In this document: positions 35,646 to 46,223 of the stretch, one piece after another
Layout: each line of letters begins with the position of its first letter
How positions within the stretch are numbered: position 1 is the first letter of the stretch
Source: an uncultured Ruminococcus sp.
GTDB lineage: Bacteria > Bacillota > Clostridia > Oscillospirales > Acutalibacteraceae
Assembly: GCA_902802985.1 (NCBI GenBank)
Contig: CADCOE010000049.1
Coordinates: 1-64,000 of the forward strand
Direction: 5' to 3'
Length of the DNA stretch: 64,000 nt
The notes under the pieces: model-generated
Database searches by the model: none
Told to the model about the DNA's origin: nothing
What the model saw: the letters and a program-made list of their open reading frames with translations, nothing else
Translations under genes and position numbers: made by a program

Positions 35646-38600
35646 TTATGACTTCTTAGCTCGTTTTTTTCTGATGAAAACGGCTATTCCGAAAATAGAC
35701 GCTATTATCACGGCAATGACACCAATCAATACCGAATAGAATACAGGCTTGTTAGCATAGAAAATGATCCAATTATTTTGTGATACTGTTACATTTTTAA
35801 TGATTTTTTCAGTTTCATTGGTATTTCCCTCTGCATTAACTGCCACATCGTCACAATAAATCTTTACCTGATTTTCAAATCCTTCAGGAATAGTAAACTC
35901 AACAATATCATTATTTTTCTTGAGATAATCGATGAGTTCCTTGCCGGATTTATTAAATCTGACGCTAATATCTTTTCCTGAAGCATCTTTGACAGGATTA
36001 CCCGACGCATCGAGTACAACAATTTTCATATTATGAAGTTTACCGCTATTATCGGTAACAAGCACAGTAACTTTTTGCTCACCAACTTGATAACGACCCC
36101 CTTCTTCAATGCCGGTGATCGTAAGAACCGGTGCTTCTCTGTCAACCATAAATTCAATAAAGACTTTGGTTCCTTCTCCTTTACTATATGCTGAAACGCC
36201 CATTTGGTCGGTTGATTGAACAGTAATTTTATATTCGCCCTCATTAGCAAAATAATCTTTGCTGATGGTGTATTTGGCAGTACACCACTTTGAAACGCCA
36301 TTGTCAAGTTCAACAGTCAAGCCGTCGGCTTTTGTGATTTCATCACTGCCGTTCATAACAGCATATTTTTTGATTGGAACTACATTGATCTCCTCTATGA
36401 CAATATCGTGGTCGACATTATAAACATAACCGTTTTCTATCATCTTTTTGGTATTAGTATCCATACGGAATGTCGGTCCGTTACGGTTAATGGAAAAGTC
36501 AAGCTTTTCATAAATCTTATTATCAGAAAGTGTTATTTTGTTATTTTTGTTGCCTGCCAGATCCGCTGCTGAACATCGAAGCGTATAAACCGCATCATCT
36601 TTCAGATTGTCTATCTGATAAGAACGGGAAGATGCATTCTGAGAGGTAATATACGAACTGAGATCAATGTCTTTGGTTTCAAAATTACCCGAGGAATTGA
36701 TCACAACAGCAGTAAGGCTAACTGATATAGTATTGGGGTCTAAATGAAGATCGTTAATATCAATCGAGAAACCTATCTTTTGTGCGTTAGTTGCTTCATT
36801 ATGACTAATACCCTTAACACGAATGGTTGGTGCTTTGGTGTCTATAACAATTTTATCAGACTTCACTTCTTGCATTACATTGTTGGAATGGTCGGTATAA
36901 TTAACAAAAACATAATATTCGCCTTCCTCGGACAATGTAAATCTTCCGGTATGTATATCTGTACTATTGTCTGTCCACTTAGCTTCAACCACCTTTTCCG
37001 AGGAAGTTCCGCTTTGTACATTTTTGACATTAACAGTTACATCTTTTGCGTTAAAATTTGCTTCATTAATAACGATGGAAACGTCTGCTTTCCCATTAAA
37101 ATAAGATGTTCTATCTAACGTTACTTTAACAGGTTCACTCAAACTGAGCCGTCCGACGGGTTTAATGTTGTCTACAACAATTCTCTTTGTATTGTTTTCA
37201 GCAGTACTGTTATCTGACATATCATATGCTACAAAACCTACTGTTCCGTTAAATTGATGTGTTGAATCAAGAACATTCTTTGGTATTTTGAAAGATGCTT
37301 TATTTTCGCTTCCGTTATGTTGAATTGCTGCTTTTTCGATTGCCTCGTTAAGAAGCTGTGCATTGACATTACTTACACCGTTGGCTTTTGTATAGCTATA
37401 TTTGAATTGGTTAATAGCGGTGGTATCATCGGATGCATAAACCGTAACAGTAACAGGAGCGTTATAATAACCAAATGTAATCGTATCAAGAATGTTTTCA
37501 AGGATATTTTTGCTATACTCGATACGAAGACGATACGGCTTATTTTTATCGACCGTAAATTGTGCAGAATTATTACCCTGAGCATTTCTCAGTGCAAGGT
37601 CTTTGTAATGAATGTCAAAAGTATAGTTGGCATCTGCGGAATAAGTAATGGTGGCCGTGTATATATCACCATTTCTGCTCCAATTGTTTCTGTTTTTCAG
37701 ATAAGAATTATAATCCGTCACAGTAATTTCTTTATTGCTGACATCTACCGCTTTGACGGTGGCTGCTATATCATCTGCACGAAAATTGTGCTCATGAACT
37801 GTTATCGTCGCCGTTTGCTGCGCATCATAATATTTTCTTCCGCTAACTGTGCGGATCACTTTATCCGGTGAATAAGCAACATTGATGGTTGGGTTTGTAT
37901 GATCAATTACAATTTCATTGGATGTATAAGTACGCATCTGATTATTAGATCTGTCCTTATATTCCATTGTGATGACATATTCACCCTCATCTGTCAATGT
38001 CAGTGAGGCAGTGTGAGTATCTCCACTGTGACTCCAACCTGTCAAAGTATAACGTGTACCATTGATTTTAACATTGACATCCTCGGCGATAAAGTTTGCT
38101 TCATTGATCATAAACGTGGCAGTTGCTCGGTTATCATAATAAAGTTTGTATTGTGAGCCTTCTGTAGTATAGTTATAGGTTCTCTCTGTATTAAGGTTAG
38201 AAACCCTTACGACCTGAGTCGCCTCACTGAACGTTACCGTTCTTTCCGGTGAAATATTATCAACAATAATCACTTTTCCGGTATCGGTCTTTTCTGCACT
38301 ACGCAGACCTGCGTTATTCGTTGCAGTAAAGGAAATATTCCCTCTGTACTGCCTTGCCTGGGCAGATGTAAGTGTAAATGAAACAGAGGTGGTCTTTTGA
38401 TCACTGGCTGTAACAATAGAACCCCCGTCTTTTTCCAGTTGGCTCGTTTTATGAGCAGACTGAGCATTATAACTCCAGTCAAACCGTTGGATACCCGATA
38501 TATCATCAGAAGCTTCTAACGTTACTGTTACTCCTTTTTGATATGCATAATAACCAAATGTAACACCGTTCAATACTTCCTCCCACAAATTGAGAGGCGT

Positions 38601-41600
38601 ATCATAAGAGATTTTCATATCAGACACAGAAGGTGCAGAATGATCTACCGCAAATGGTTTTGAAACCTTTGTTCTGGCTTTATTATCAGCAAGGTCAGTA
38701 TCATCAACTGTCAGTATATAATTAGCTTCCTTCTTGAAAAGATAAGTTAACTGATGCACATTGCCGCTGTGTTTCCAGTTTTTATCATTACGGAAATAAG
38801 CTGCTATTTCTTCTCTGTCAAAAGTAAGATTTTTACCTGTTATATCTTTCGCTGTGATTTTTGCTACAACATCAGCTGCATTAAAATTATGCTCTGTGAT
38901 GATAACAGTAACAGGATAATCCTCACCGTTATATCTGACAGCAGAAGAACTTTCTTTGCTTCCATACTTCATTTCGACCACTGGTGCGGTGTTATCAATC
39001 ATTATCAGACGAGAAGTAAACTCTTTCATCTCATTTTCAGCATAGTCTTTATAGGTCATTTTAACCTGATAGTCACCTTCTCCATAATTTTTACTATCCT
39101 TCGAGATGACAAGCTCCGCTTTCCAATGGTCTCCTCCTATAGACGTCCATTTGAGTGTCGGTGTGATGGTTGATTTTTTACCGTCAACGGTTGTCTTTTC
39201 CACTTTTACAAGTGTTTCGTCTGCATTAAGATCAAAATTAGACTCGTACATATTGAATGTCAGCGTTGCTTTATCCTGATAATACAAAGTTGCTCCTGAT
39301 TTGGGCTGAGCAGCACTGTACTCTACTGTTACGGTCGGACTGATATTATCCACTACAAGAATGTGGTCATTTTCGGAATAACTCATCACGTTGAGGGAAC
39401 GATCCATCGCTGTAAATGAAATACTTCCTCTGTATTGACGTGCTTCTTCTGCCGTTAATCGGAAAGAAGCAGATGCTGTCTTGAGATCTGGATCGTATTT
39501 GACATCCGTAATAATCTGCTTTTCCGTTTCAACATTAGTGACACTGGTACCGTCTTCACGAGTATAGCTCCATTCAAACTGCTTAATACGTGCCGTTTCA
39601 TCTTTTGCATAAAGAGTAACATCTACATCACTATTATAGGAAAAATATCCAAAAGTAATGGTATCAATTATTTTTGTAAAAGAATTTCGATGGGGTTTAC
39701 TGTACTCAATACTAAGATCGGTAGGAGCTGTTACATCTACCGTGAAATGATCTTCTTCATATTCATCTGAACTGCGAAGAGCCAAATCCTGATAGTCTAT
39801 ATCGAATGTATAGTTGGCATCCTGTGCAAATTGTACCGTTGCTTTGTGGACATTTCCTTCACTCATCCAGTTATCTTTGTTCCGGAAAAAGTCTTTGGGA
39901 TAAATCTTTTTACCCTCAAGAACATCCAAGTAATAATCGATTGATTTTCCATTGGCATCAACAGCATTCACTTGGACATTCATATCTTCCGGTCGGAAAT
40001 GATCTTCTTTTACAGTTACAGTTACTGTACGGGCAGCATTGAAATAATCAATACCATCCATTTGATTTTGAGGAGTTGTGGGATCATACTGTACATCAAT
40101 GACCGGATTGGTTTTGTCAATAACAATTCTGTTAGACAGGTAATCTTTCATCGGGTTGCCTGCGTGGTCATTTCCCGACATCGCAATACGATATTCCCCT
40201 TCATCATTCAGTGTAAGAGAATATTGCCAATCTTCTGCACTTACTTGTTCCCATTCGATACTGATATTCTCTGTTTTGCTGTCAAGAAGATTTTCAACGG
40301 AGATGACAACGCTTGCCGGATCAAAGTTAGCTTCTTTGATCTCAAACACCGCAGTTGCAGCAGTATCATAATAAAGAATACTATCCGGTCCCTCGGTACG
40401 ATACTCATAATCCTCTATCGTCTGTAATGTCTCGGCATCGACTACCTGTTTTGCCTCGCTGAAGGTCACACTTCTTTCGGGAGTAACGGTATCAATAATA
40501 TTGATACGATTGCTATCATCAAGTGAAGAAGCATTACCGGAACGGTCTTCTGATGTAAAACGATAACTTCCTCTTATCTGCTCCAATTCATCTGATCTCA
40601 CGTCAAATTCAGCTGTCGCTGTAAGATAGCCGTCTGCAGGTTCATAATGAATTTTTTCTTCTGAAATCAAACCGGATTTTTTCAGGGTATTGATAGTACT
40701 TACATTCTCTTCACGGTTCATTTCCCACTTAAATGAATGGATTTTTGTTGTTTTGTCCTTTGCCTTCAAAGTAACCCTCGCATTACTGTTATCTTTATTA
40801 TAGGCAAAATATCCGAAAGTAAGGGTATCTATTATTTTCGTCCACATATTGCTCTCCTTGGGGGAATAGATGATCTCAAGAGATTCCGGAGAGGTGGTAT
40901 CTACTGTAAAGTGTTTACTGTATGCGTTGGCTTCTGTATTGGCGTGGTTTTTGTAATGAATGACAATATCGTAATTGGCATCGACATCAAAACGCAAAAC
41001 AGCGGTGTGTTTTGTTCCTTCGTTTTCCCAGTTATCACTATTTTTTAAGTAGGCAGAATAATTAGACACTGCAACATTATTTCCTAATGCATCTGTTGCC
41101 TGAACTGCAATATCAACATTGCCGGAATAGAAATATTTGGTATCAATAGTGACTGTTGCTTCCTGAGCAGCACAGTAATATTCCCTGCTGTCAATCGTTT
41201 GCTGAACGTCTTTGTTAGAATAAACAACATTGATTTCCGGCTTTTCATCCGAAATGACAATTTTATTGGAACGATAAGATTTCATTTTATTGGTACTGTA
41301 GTCCGTATAATCCATCTCAATGATATATTCGCCCGGATGATGGAGGGTATAGCTGCCTGTCCATTGGTCATCGCCGATATTGTTCCATACTATGTCGCTG
41401 ATATTCCATCCGGCAGAATTTAATACGTCAGTTACTGTTATTTTAACATCATCCGGATGGAAATTCGCTTCTGTTACAGTAAAGGTTGCCGTTGCTTTCT
41501 CTTTATAAATCAGAATGTAGTTTGAGCCTTCTGTTGTATAATCAAAGCTGTCTTTCGGTTTTAAGCTCTTTGCTCCAATCACCTGTTCTGCCGGACTAAA

Positions 41601-44600
41601 TTCAACTGTCCTTGTGGGAGCAATATTATCAATAACAATTCTGCGTCCGTCATCTGTAACGGGTAAGCTTTTATTTCCTGCACGGTCTATTGCTGTAAAG
41701 CTGATTTTTCCCCGATACTGTTTAAATTGCTCCGCCGTCAGCTTCTGTTTGGCGATTGCCACTGTTTTGATTGGATTGCCTTTGTCATCCATTATCGTTT
41801 TGTATATCAGCTCATCTTTCGTAAATGTGCCGCCATCGCTTTCCAAGTGGGACTGGCTTGCCTCTGAACTGCGGTCATACTGCCAAGAAATACTCTCGAT
41901 ACCTGTCGTGGGATCCGTTGCTTCAAACGTTACTGTCACCTGATTTTGATAGGAATAATACCCCAATGTCAATGAATCAAGAACCTCTTCAAAAAAATTC
42001 TTTTCTTTACTGAAAGACATTTTCAATTCTGACGGAGCCGTATTATCAAGTATAAATTGCTTTTCCGGATAATCTTTCGCACGATTGTTGGCAGGATCTG
42101 CATAATCAATATCAAAGGTATAAACAGCATCATCCGTAAATGTGATTTCGGCTGTATGCTTAATACCATCCGATTTCCAGTTATCAGGATTATTGAGATA
42201 ATCATTGTAGGATATTTTCTTACCATTTTTGGCAACAACCGATGTATCAACACTGTTTCCAAGTTCGTCAACTGCTGTGACCACAGCATTAACAGCATAG
42301 GCATTGAAATTTTTCTCGGAAATGGTAATGACTGCTGTTTGCTCTTTAGAAGTGTCATCTGAGTTTCTGCGGAAACAGTCAATTCCCTTGACATTGCTGT
42401 CGGCGGTTTTGAGCGAATAGTCAATGCTGATAATTGGTTTTGTATTGTCAATTACAATTTTATTGGAAATATAGGATTTCATTTCATTGGAACTGTAATC
42501 CTTATATTCCATTTTGATAACATATTCTCCCTCACCACTGATGGTATGGATATATTGCCATTGGTCTGAACCTAAATCGATCCATTTCGCATTATTAATT
42601 TCTTTTGATGTACCCGATACTATATTCTCTACTGTAATCTTAATGTCTTTTGCATCAAAATTCACTTCATCAACTGTAAACTTTGCACTGGCCGTATTCT
42701 TATAGTAAAGATTGTATTGGGAACCTTCTGTTGTATAATCATAATCGTTAACCGTCAAACCGGTATCGGAATTGATAACACTCTCAGCGGGACTAAACTC
42801 TACTGTTCTGTCAGGTGCTACACTATCCAATATGATGATTTTATTTTTATCCGTTATTTCAGGGCTGGTTTTTCCTGCATTATCGGTAGCAGAAACATAA
42901 ATTCGTCCACGGTAAAATTCGTTCTCGTTCTCATTAAGAGTAAAGGTTGCTGTGGCAATTTTTCCATTGCCTGCTGTAGAATAAGTAATGTCTTTGCTGT
43001 CAATCACACCATTTTTGGATGAAATATTGGTATCACTTGCGGTTCCCTGTCGATCATATCTCCAACGGAAACTGGCTACTTTTGAAGTAACATCCTTAGC
43101 CTTGATCGTGATAACAGCATTTTTTTTGTTGGCATAATATCCCAAAGTAACAGAATTAATTACTTTTTCAACAGGTGTCAGATTTTTGGAGTAGGTAATG
43201 CTCAAAATTTCAGGAGCAGTTCTATCAATATTGAGGTTTGTTACCTTAACACTTGATATCGAACCATCACTGATTTTTTTGATATAAAATTTAAGCGTTT
43301 TGTTCGTGCAGTCTTCTGCGTACTGATAGGTACTCTTCCAAGTTCCAGAGGATAAATTGCTGTCACTCAGCAAATAACCCGTCTTTGCCTTCAACACAAC
43401 CCCTTTAGCAGTATTGTACCAACCGTCTTTATCAGCGGCAGTAACCGTAAAGTGGGCAGAAGTGTCAGCATTGACAGAGGCAATATCATATGTATTTTCA
43501 CTTTGATAGTTCAATGAAATTTCATATGACGCCGAAACACTTTTATATTTACTGTTCTCAGTCAATGTTGCCGTAATGCGTGCTTTACCATTGCTAACAC
43601 CGTCATTGAAAGTGACCTCACCAGTCGCTGCGTTAATATCGGCAATCGGTTTCCCGGAGATGTTCTTAAAGGTATAATTGATGGATATTTCGCTTTCAGA
43701 AAGATCGGACGGTTTTACTGTTGGTACCGCACAATAAGACTGAGTACCATAGACAATGTCTTGTACTGTCTTATCAAAAGTAAGCTTTGGATTACCTTTT
43801 TGAATTTCAAGGGTATATTCCGCAACAGCATCATTATAGTTGTTTTTTTCATTTGCTGTTTTGGTGGCTCTTACTACAACAGTGCCTGCTTTCTTAGCAA
43901 TAATTTTACCGGTTGATGCATCAATGGTCGCACAATCATTGCCGCTTGTAATTTCATATGTCACTTTACCGTCAATACCACTTTCATCCGCAACGACACC
44001 TAAATCGTATACTAAATGGGCGGTCTCTCTTGCAAATGTAATGCTGCATTTTGACGTACTAAATGAAATCTTCTTTTGCTTTGCTTTATTGATAGTAAGG
44101 TCATAACTGATTGTTTGATCTTCATAGAGATCACTACCCGCAAGTGAAGCCATTACGGTTACTTTTCCTGCTGCAAGAATTTTAACTTTACCAGTTGCCG
44201 GATTAATTTCGGCAATACCGCTTTCTATGCTTTCTCCCGCAGAATTGTATTGTGCAGTAATGGCATAAGCAACATTTTTAGTATTTACTTCACCGCCCAC
44301 CAGCGCTTGTCTGGTATAGTAATTACTGTCACTCGCTTTATAAGTCGTTTCTGTTCCTTTTTTACTGTCGAACGCAAAATCGGCAGGAACCTTTGCAATA
44401 TTAAGATAATAAACCGCCTTTACTGTTGAAAGGCTGCGGTAAATGGCGGTGACTTTCAGCCTACCGGACTTGATCAAACGAATTTTACGATCACTTATCA
44501 GCGTGGCAATCGAATCGGATGTACCGTCTGCATTCTCAATTTGATAGTTTATTTTATCTGTGTACGCCGTAGGAAGTGGCTGTAAATCGGCTGTCGTCTC

Positions 44601-45707
44601 CGTAATGGGAATAGTCACTTCACTATCTCCAAATTGGAAGGTATTATTCTTAACCACGACTGTAAAGGAAACTTCCTTGTCGAAGTAATAATCCGAATTT
44701 GTTACATTAGCAAAAACCTGATAAGTGCCAGGTCCTGTCAAGGAATAATCCAGTACACCATTGAGATAGGTTGCTTTTGTGTTTTTTCCGTCTTTCTTCA
44801 CGGTATAAGTTTCTTTACCATTGTTATCATCACTTTTTAACAACTTCTTGATATAAGTACTGCTATTGGCGATATAATCAACAGTTTCTACTGTTTCAGC
44901 ATTTTCAAAAGTCAATAGAATATCTTCTGTTTTAGGCTCCAACTTGATAACCGGAAGGGTAAACGTCCCATTTTCTGACAAGTCAGATTTCTTTACAGTA
45001 AATTCTTTTGTAGTTTTGCGAAATCCATCCGCCTTTACATCTACAAAATAACTTTCATTCAAAAAAATTCCTCTTGTAAACTTACCTGTATCATCCGTTT
45101 TCAAAACGTTGGAACCTGTATTGTTATATTTGGTAAATCCATAGTATCGAAATGATACATCCGCTCCCTTTAATATATTTCCATCGTTATCTGTTACTGT
45201 TCCGTAAAGCTTGGCACGTTCATTGCCTTTTACAGAAACCTGAAGTAAATTATCATCAGGCTGTTCTTTGTTATACAATGAAATCCTTGATTTATTCACG
45301 GTGTTTTCATAAGAATAACCATAGGCAGAAACTGATTCGACTGTAATATATACATAAGAATACTTATCAAAATGTTCTGTGTATTTTTCTGCAATATCTT
45401 GACTCAATTCAATTTTAGCTCTGCTATCAGAACCTGTATAGACCGAACCTTCATGAAACGAAGTGACACTCTCTTTATGAAGAAAAAGGCGATAGTCAAT
45501 TCTGGCACCATTAAGACCAAAATGTTCGTGATTGCCATTTTCACTGACAAGATCAAGCATAAAGGTAACAACAGTTTTATTTTCTTCCTCCTTTGCTTCG
45601 GCATTGCCGCCTACAGTCAGTGCTATCGTCGCACTTGCCATTACTATCATCACGGCAAGAACTACCGACATCAGTTTTTCGGATATGTTAAATTTTGACT
45701 TTATCAT
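35646..45707 (-). CDS. Giant membrane-anchored surface protein with Ig-like super-repeats
   Basis: 3353 residues. ATG 45707 has AGGAGG 9 nt upstream and opens a signal peptide (MIKSKFNISEKLMSVVLAV, cleavage after AEA near residue 33). Next are an N-terminal domain, a carboxypeptidase-regulatory-like beta domain (about 150-240), and three or four Big-like Ig domains (about 330-800) with the IDASTGKI pattern. From about 850 to 3000 come six super-repeats of about 360-390 residues, each with three Ig-like modules: a GYY/GYF module ending RG-ISFTA-DR-GN, a module with ATF-x-EANF ending EGEY-YKD-SNNM-SN-IVID, and a module with VTVKE-HNF ending DANYTFDIDY-DLA. The C terminus has one transmembrane helix (about 3325-3345) and a basic tail RKKRAKKS; there is no LPXTG. 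Likely an adhesin or cell-surface stalk. Last gene of the kinase/FHA operon; the next gene upstream ends 1 nt from the ATG. Confidence 0.88.
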   Translation of the reverse strand: MIKSKFNISEKLMSVVLAVMIVMASATIALTVGGNAEAKEEENKTVVTFMLDLVSENGNHEHFGLNGARIDYRLFLHKESVTSFHEGSVYTGSDSRAKIELSQDIAEKYTEHFDKYSYVYITVESVSAYGYSYENTVNKSRISLYNKEQPDDNLLQVSVKGNERAKLYGTVTDNDGNILKGADVSFRYYGFTKYNNTGSNVLKTDDTGKFTRGIFLNESYFVDVKADGFRKTTKEFTVKKSDLSENGTFTLPVIKLEPKTEDILLTFENAETVETVDYIANSSTYIKKLLKSDDNNGKETYTVKKDGKNTKATYLNGVLDYSLTGPGTYQVFANVTNSDYYFDKEVSFTVVVKNNTFQFGDSEVTIPITETTADLQPLPTAYTDKINYQIENADGTSDSIATLISDRKIRLIKSGRLKVTAIYRSLSTVKAVYYLNIAKVPADFAFDSKKGTETTYKASDSNYYTRQALVGGEVNTKNVAYAITAQYNSAGESIESGIAEINPATGKVKILAAGKVTVMASLAGSDLYEDQTISYDLTINKAKQKKISFSTSKCSITFARETAHLVYDLGVVADESGIDGKVTYEITSGNDCATIDASTGKIIAKKAGTVVVRATKTANEKNNYNDAVAEYTLEIQKGNPKLTFDKTVQDIVYGTQSYCAVPTVKPSDLSESEISINYTFKNISGKPIADINAATGEVTFNDGVSNGKARITATLTENSKYKSVSASYEISLNYQSENTYDIASVNADTSAHFTVTAADKDGWYNTAKGVVLKAKTGYLLSDSNLSSGTWKSTYQYAEDCTNKTLKFYIKKISDGSISSVKVTNLNIDRTAPEILSITYSKNLTPVEKVINSVTLGYYANKKNAVITIKAKDVTSKVASFRWRYDRQGTASDTNISSKNGVIDSKDITYSTAGNGKIATATFTLNENENEFYRGRIYVSATDNAGKTSPEITDKNKIIILDSVAPDRTVEFSPAESVINSDTGLTVNDYDYTTEGSQYNLYYKNTASAKFTVDEVNFDAKDIKITVENIVSGTSKEINNAKWIDLGSDQWQYIHTISGEGEYVIKMEYKDYSSNEMKSYISNKIVIDNTKPIISIDYSLKTADSNVKGIDCFRRNSDDTSKEQTAVITISEKNFNAYAVNAVVTAVDELGNSVDTSVVAKNGKKISYNDYLNNPDNWKSDGIKHTAEITFTDDAVYTFDIDYADPANNRAKDYPEKQFILDNTAPSELKMSFSKEKNFFEEVLDSLTLGYYSYQNQVTVTFEATDPTTGIESISWQYDRSSEASQSHLESDGGTFTKDELIYKTIMDDKGNPIKTVAIAKQKLTAEQFKQYRGKISFTAIDRAGNKSLPVTDDGRRIVIDNIAPTRTVEFSPAEQVIGAKSLKPKDSFDYTTEGSNYILIYKEKATATFTVTEANFHPDDVKITVTDVLNSAGWNISDIVWNNIGDDQWTGSYTLHHPGEYIIEMDYTDYSTNKMKSYRSNKIVISDEKPEINVVYSNKDVQQTIDSREYYCAAQEATVTIDTKYFYSGNVDIAVQATDALGNNVAVSNYSAYLKNSDNWENEGTKHTAVLRFDVDANYDIVIHYKNHANTEANAYSKHFTVDTTSPESLEIIYSPKESNMWTKIIDTLTFGYFAYNKDNSNARVTLKAKDKTTKIHSFKWEMNREENVSTINTLKKSGLISEEKIHYEPADGYLTATAEFDVRSDELEQIRGSYRFTSEDRSGNASSLDDSNRINIIDTVTPERSVTFSEAKQVVDAETLQTIEDYEYRTEGPDSILYYDTAATAVFEIKEANFDPASVVISVENLLDSKTENISIEWEQVSAEDWQYSLTLNDEGEYRIAMSGNDHAGNPMKDYLSNRIVIDKTNPVIDVQYDPTTPQNQMDGIDYFNAARTVTVTVKEDHFRPEDMNVQVNAVDANGKSIDYYLDVLEGKKIYPKDFFRNKDNWMSEGNVHKATVQFAQDANYTFDIDYQDLALRSSDEYEEDHFTVDVTAPTDLSIEYSKPHRNSFTKIIDTITFGYFSYNSDVDVTLYAKDETARIKQFEWSYTREDGTSVTNVETEKQIITDVKYDPDLKTASASFRLTAEEARQYRGSISFTAMDRSLNVMSYSENDHILVVDNISPTVTVEYSAAQPKSGATLYYQDKATLTFNMYESNFDLNADETLVKVEKTTVDGKKSTITPTLKWTSIGGDHWKAELVISKDSKNYGEGDYQVKMTYKDYAENEMKEFTSRLIMIDNTAPVVEMKYGSKESSSAVRYNGEDYPVTVIITEHNFNAADVVAKITAKDITGKNLTFDREEIAAYFRNDKNWKHSGNVHQLTYLFKKEANYILTVDDTDLADNKARTKVSKPFAVDHSAPSVSDMKISYDTPLNLWEEVLNGVTFGYYAYQKGVTVTLEASDDISGIQRFDWSYNAQSAHKTSQLEKDGGSIVTASDQKTTSVSFTLTSAQARQYRGNISFTATNNAGLRSAEKTDTGKVIIVDNISPERTVTFSEATQVVRVSNLNTERTYNYTTEGSQYKLYYDNRATATFMINEANFIAEDVNVKINGTRYTLTGWSHSGDTHTASLTLTDEGEYVITMEYKDRSNNQMRTYTSNEIVIDHTNPTINVAYSPDKVIRTVSGRKYYDAQQTATITVHEHNFRADDIAATVKAVDVSNKEITVTDYNSYLKNRNNWSRNGDIYTATITYSADANYTFDIHYKDLALRNAQGNNSAQFTVDKNKPYRLRIEYSKNILENILDTITFGYYNAPVTVTVYASDDTTAINQFKYSYTKANGVSNVNAQLLNEAIEKAAIQHNGSENKASFKIPKNVLDSTHQFNGTVGFVAYDMSDNSTAENNTKRIVVDNIKPVGRLSLSEPVKVTLDRTSYFNGKADVSIVINEANFNAKDVTVNVKNVQSGTSSEKVVEAKWTDNSTDIHTGRFTLSEEGEYYVFVNYTDHSNNVMQEVKSDKIVIDTKAPTIRVKGISHNEATNAQKIGFSIDINDLHLDPNTISVSLTAVVINSSGNFETKDIDLSSYITSQNASSRSYQIDNLKDDAVYTLRCSAADLAGNKNNKITLSDNKIYEKLDFSINRNGPTFRMDTNTKKMIENGYVYNVDHDIVIEEINVVPIKKYAVMNGSDEITKADGLTVELDNGVSKWCTAKYTISKDYFANEGEYKITVQSTDQMGVSAYSKGEGTKVFIEFMVDREAPVLTITGIEEGGRYQVGEQKVTVLVTDNSGKLHNMKIVVLDASGNPVKDASGKDISVRFNKSGKELIDYLKKNNDIVEFTIPEGFENQVKIYCDDVAVNAEGNTNETEKIIKNVTVSQNNWIIFYANKPVFYSVLIGVIAVIIASIFGIAVFIRKKRAKKS
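37475..43140 (-). repeat. Six-copy super-repeat region in the giant gene, period 1.08-1.18 kb
   Basis: The GYY/GYF core of successive copies falls near 43135, 41960, 40812, 39650, 38558 and 37475. Copies are clearly homologous in protein but diverged in DNA, so this is an old expansion. The last copy lacks a standard third module and leads into unique C-terminal domains. Confidence 0.8.
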
Positions 45708-45708
45708 A

Positions 45709-46209
45709 TCACTTATCCTCCTGTTTTTGATTTTTACGAGCAACATTCTTTTTAGCAAATAATGTATTATAAATTTTGCCATTGAATATACAATGCATAC
45801 AAAAGCTAAAAACAATCATACTCATAAGTATATAACAAAAATACATCGTTCCATCTGTTACCAACATCAATACAATAAAGGTAATCAGACTGAGCAAAAA
45901 ACAAATATCCGCTGCCATCCCCTCTTTGTTTTGACAAAAACTAATAATGCCAATTTTACGTTCAGACACGTTTTTGGCATCTTTTGTCATCTTCTTAAAT
46001 TCATTCGATAATATCGCCTGTGCAACAACCGCAGCAATAAGACAAAGCCAAAATATTATTCCTGAGATGATGGTGAGCGGGCTGGTCCCACTGTTCATAT
46101 CAGTCTCCCCAAACGGCATTATCAAAAAAGTAATAGACATTAATAAAAAGCTAATGATTGATATGATAAGAAATTTTTTTTGCTTACTACCGTTATTCAT
46201 TGGTTTCAA
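45709..46209 (-). CDS. Membrane protein of the kinase/FHA operon, unknown function
   Basis: 166 residues with four hydrophobic helices (about 13-31, 45-68, 98-117 and 121-140) and a basic C terminus (KKNVARKNQKQEDK). The middle cytosolic or external loop holds KKMTKDAKNVSERKIG. The start is probably the TTG at 46209 with AAGGAG 10 nt upstream; an ATG at 46200 is further away. It ends 1 nt before the giant gene and begins 14 nt after the T-x-V-L protein, so it is tightly co-transcribed. It may assist export or anchoring of the giant protein; no family recognised. Confidence 0.7.
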   Translation of the reverse strand: MKPMNNGSKQKKFLIISIISFLLMSITFLIMPFGETDMNSGTSPLTIISGIIFWLCLIAAVVAQAILSNEFKKMTKDAKNVSERKIGIISFCQNKEGMAADICFLLSLITFIVLMLVTDGTMYFCYILMSMIVFSFCMHCIFNGKIYNTLFAKKNVARKNQKQEDK

Positions 46210-46223
46210 TATTTGATCACTCC

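Noticed and set aside
36744-43022. Many plus-strand frames antisense to the giant surface protein gene
   Set aside because: They recur at matching places in the super-repeats because the underlying gene is repetitive; Cys/Ile/Phe-rich composition is typical of antisense shadows.
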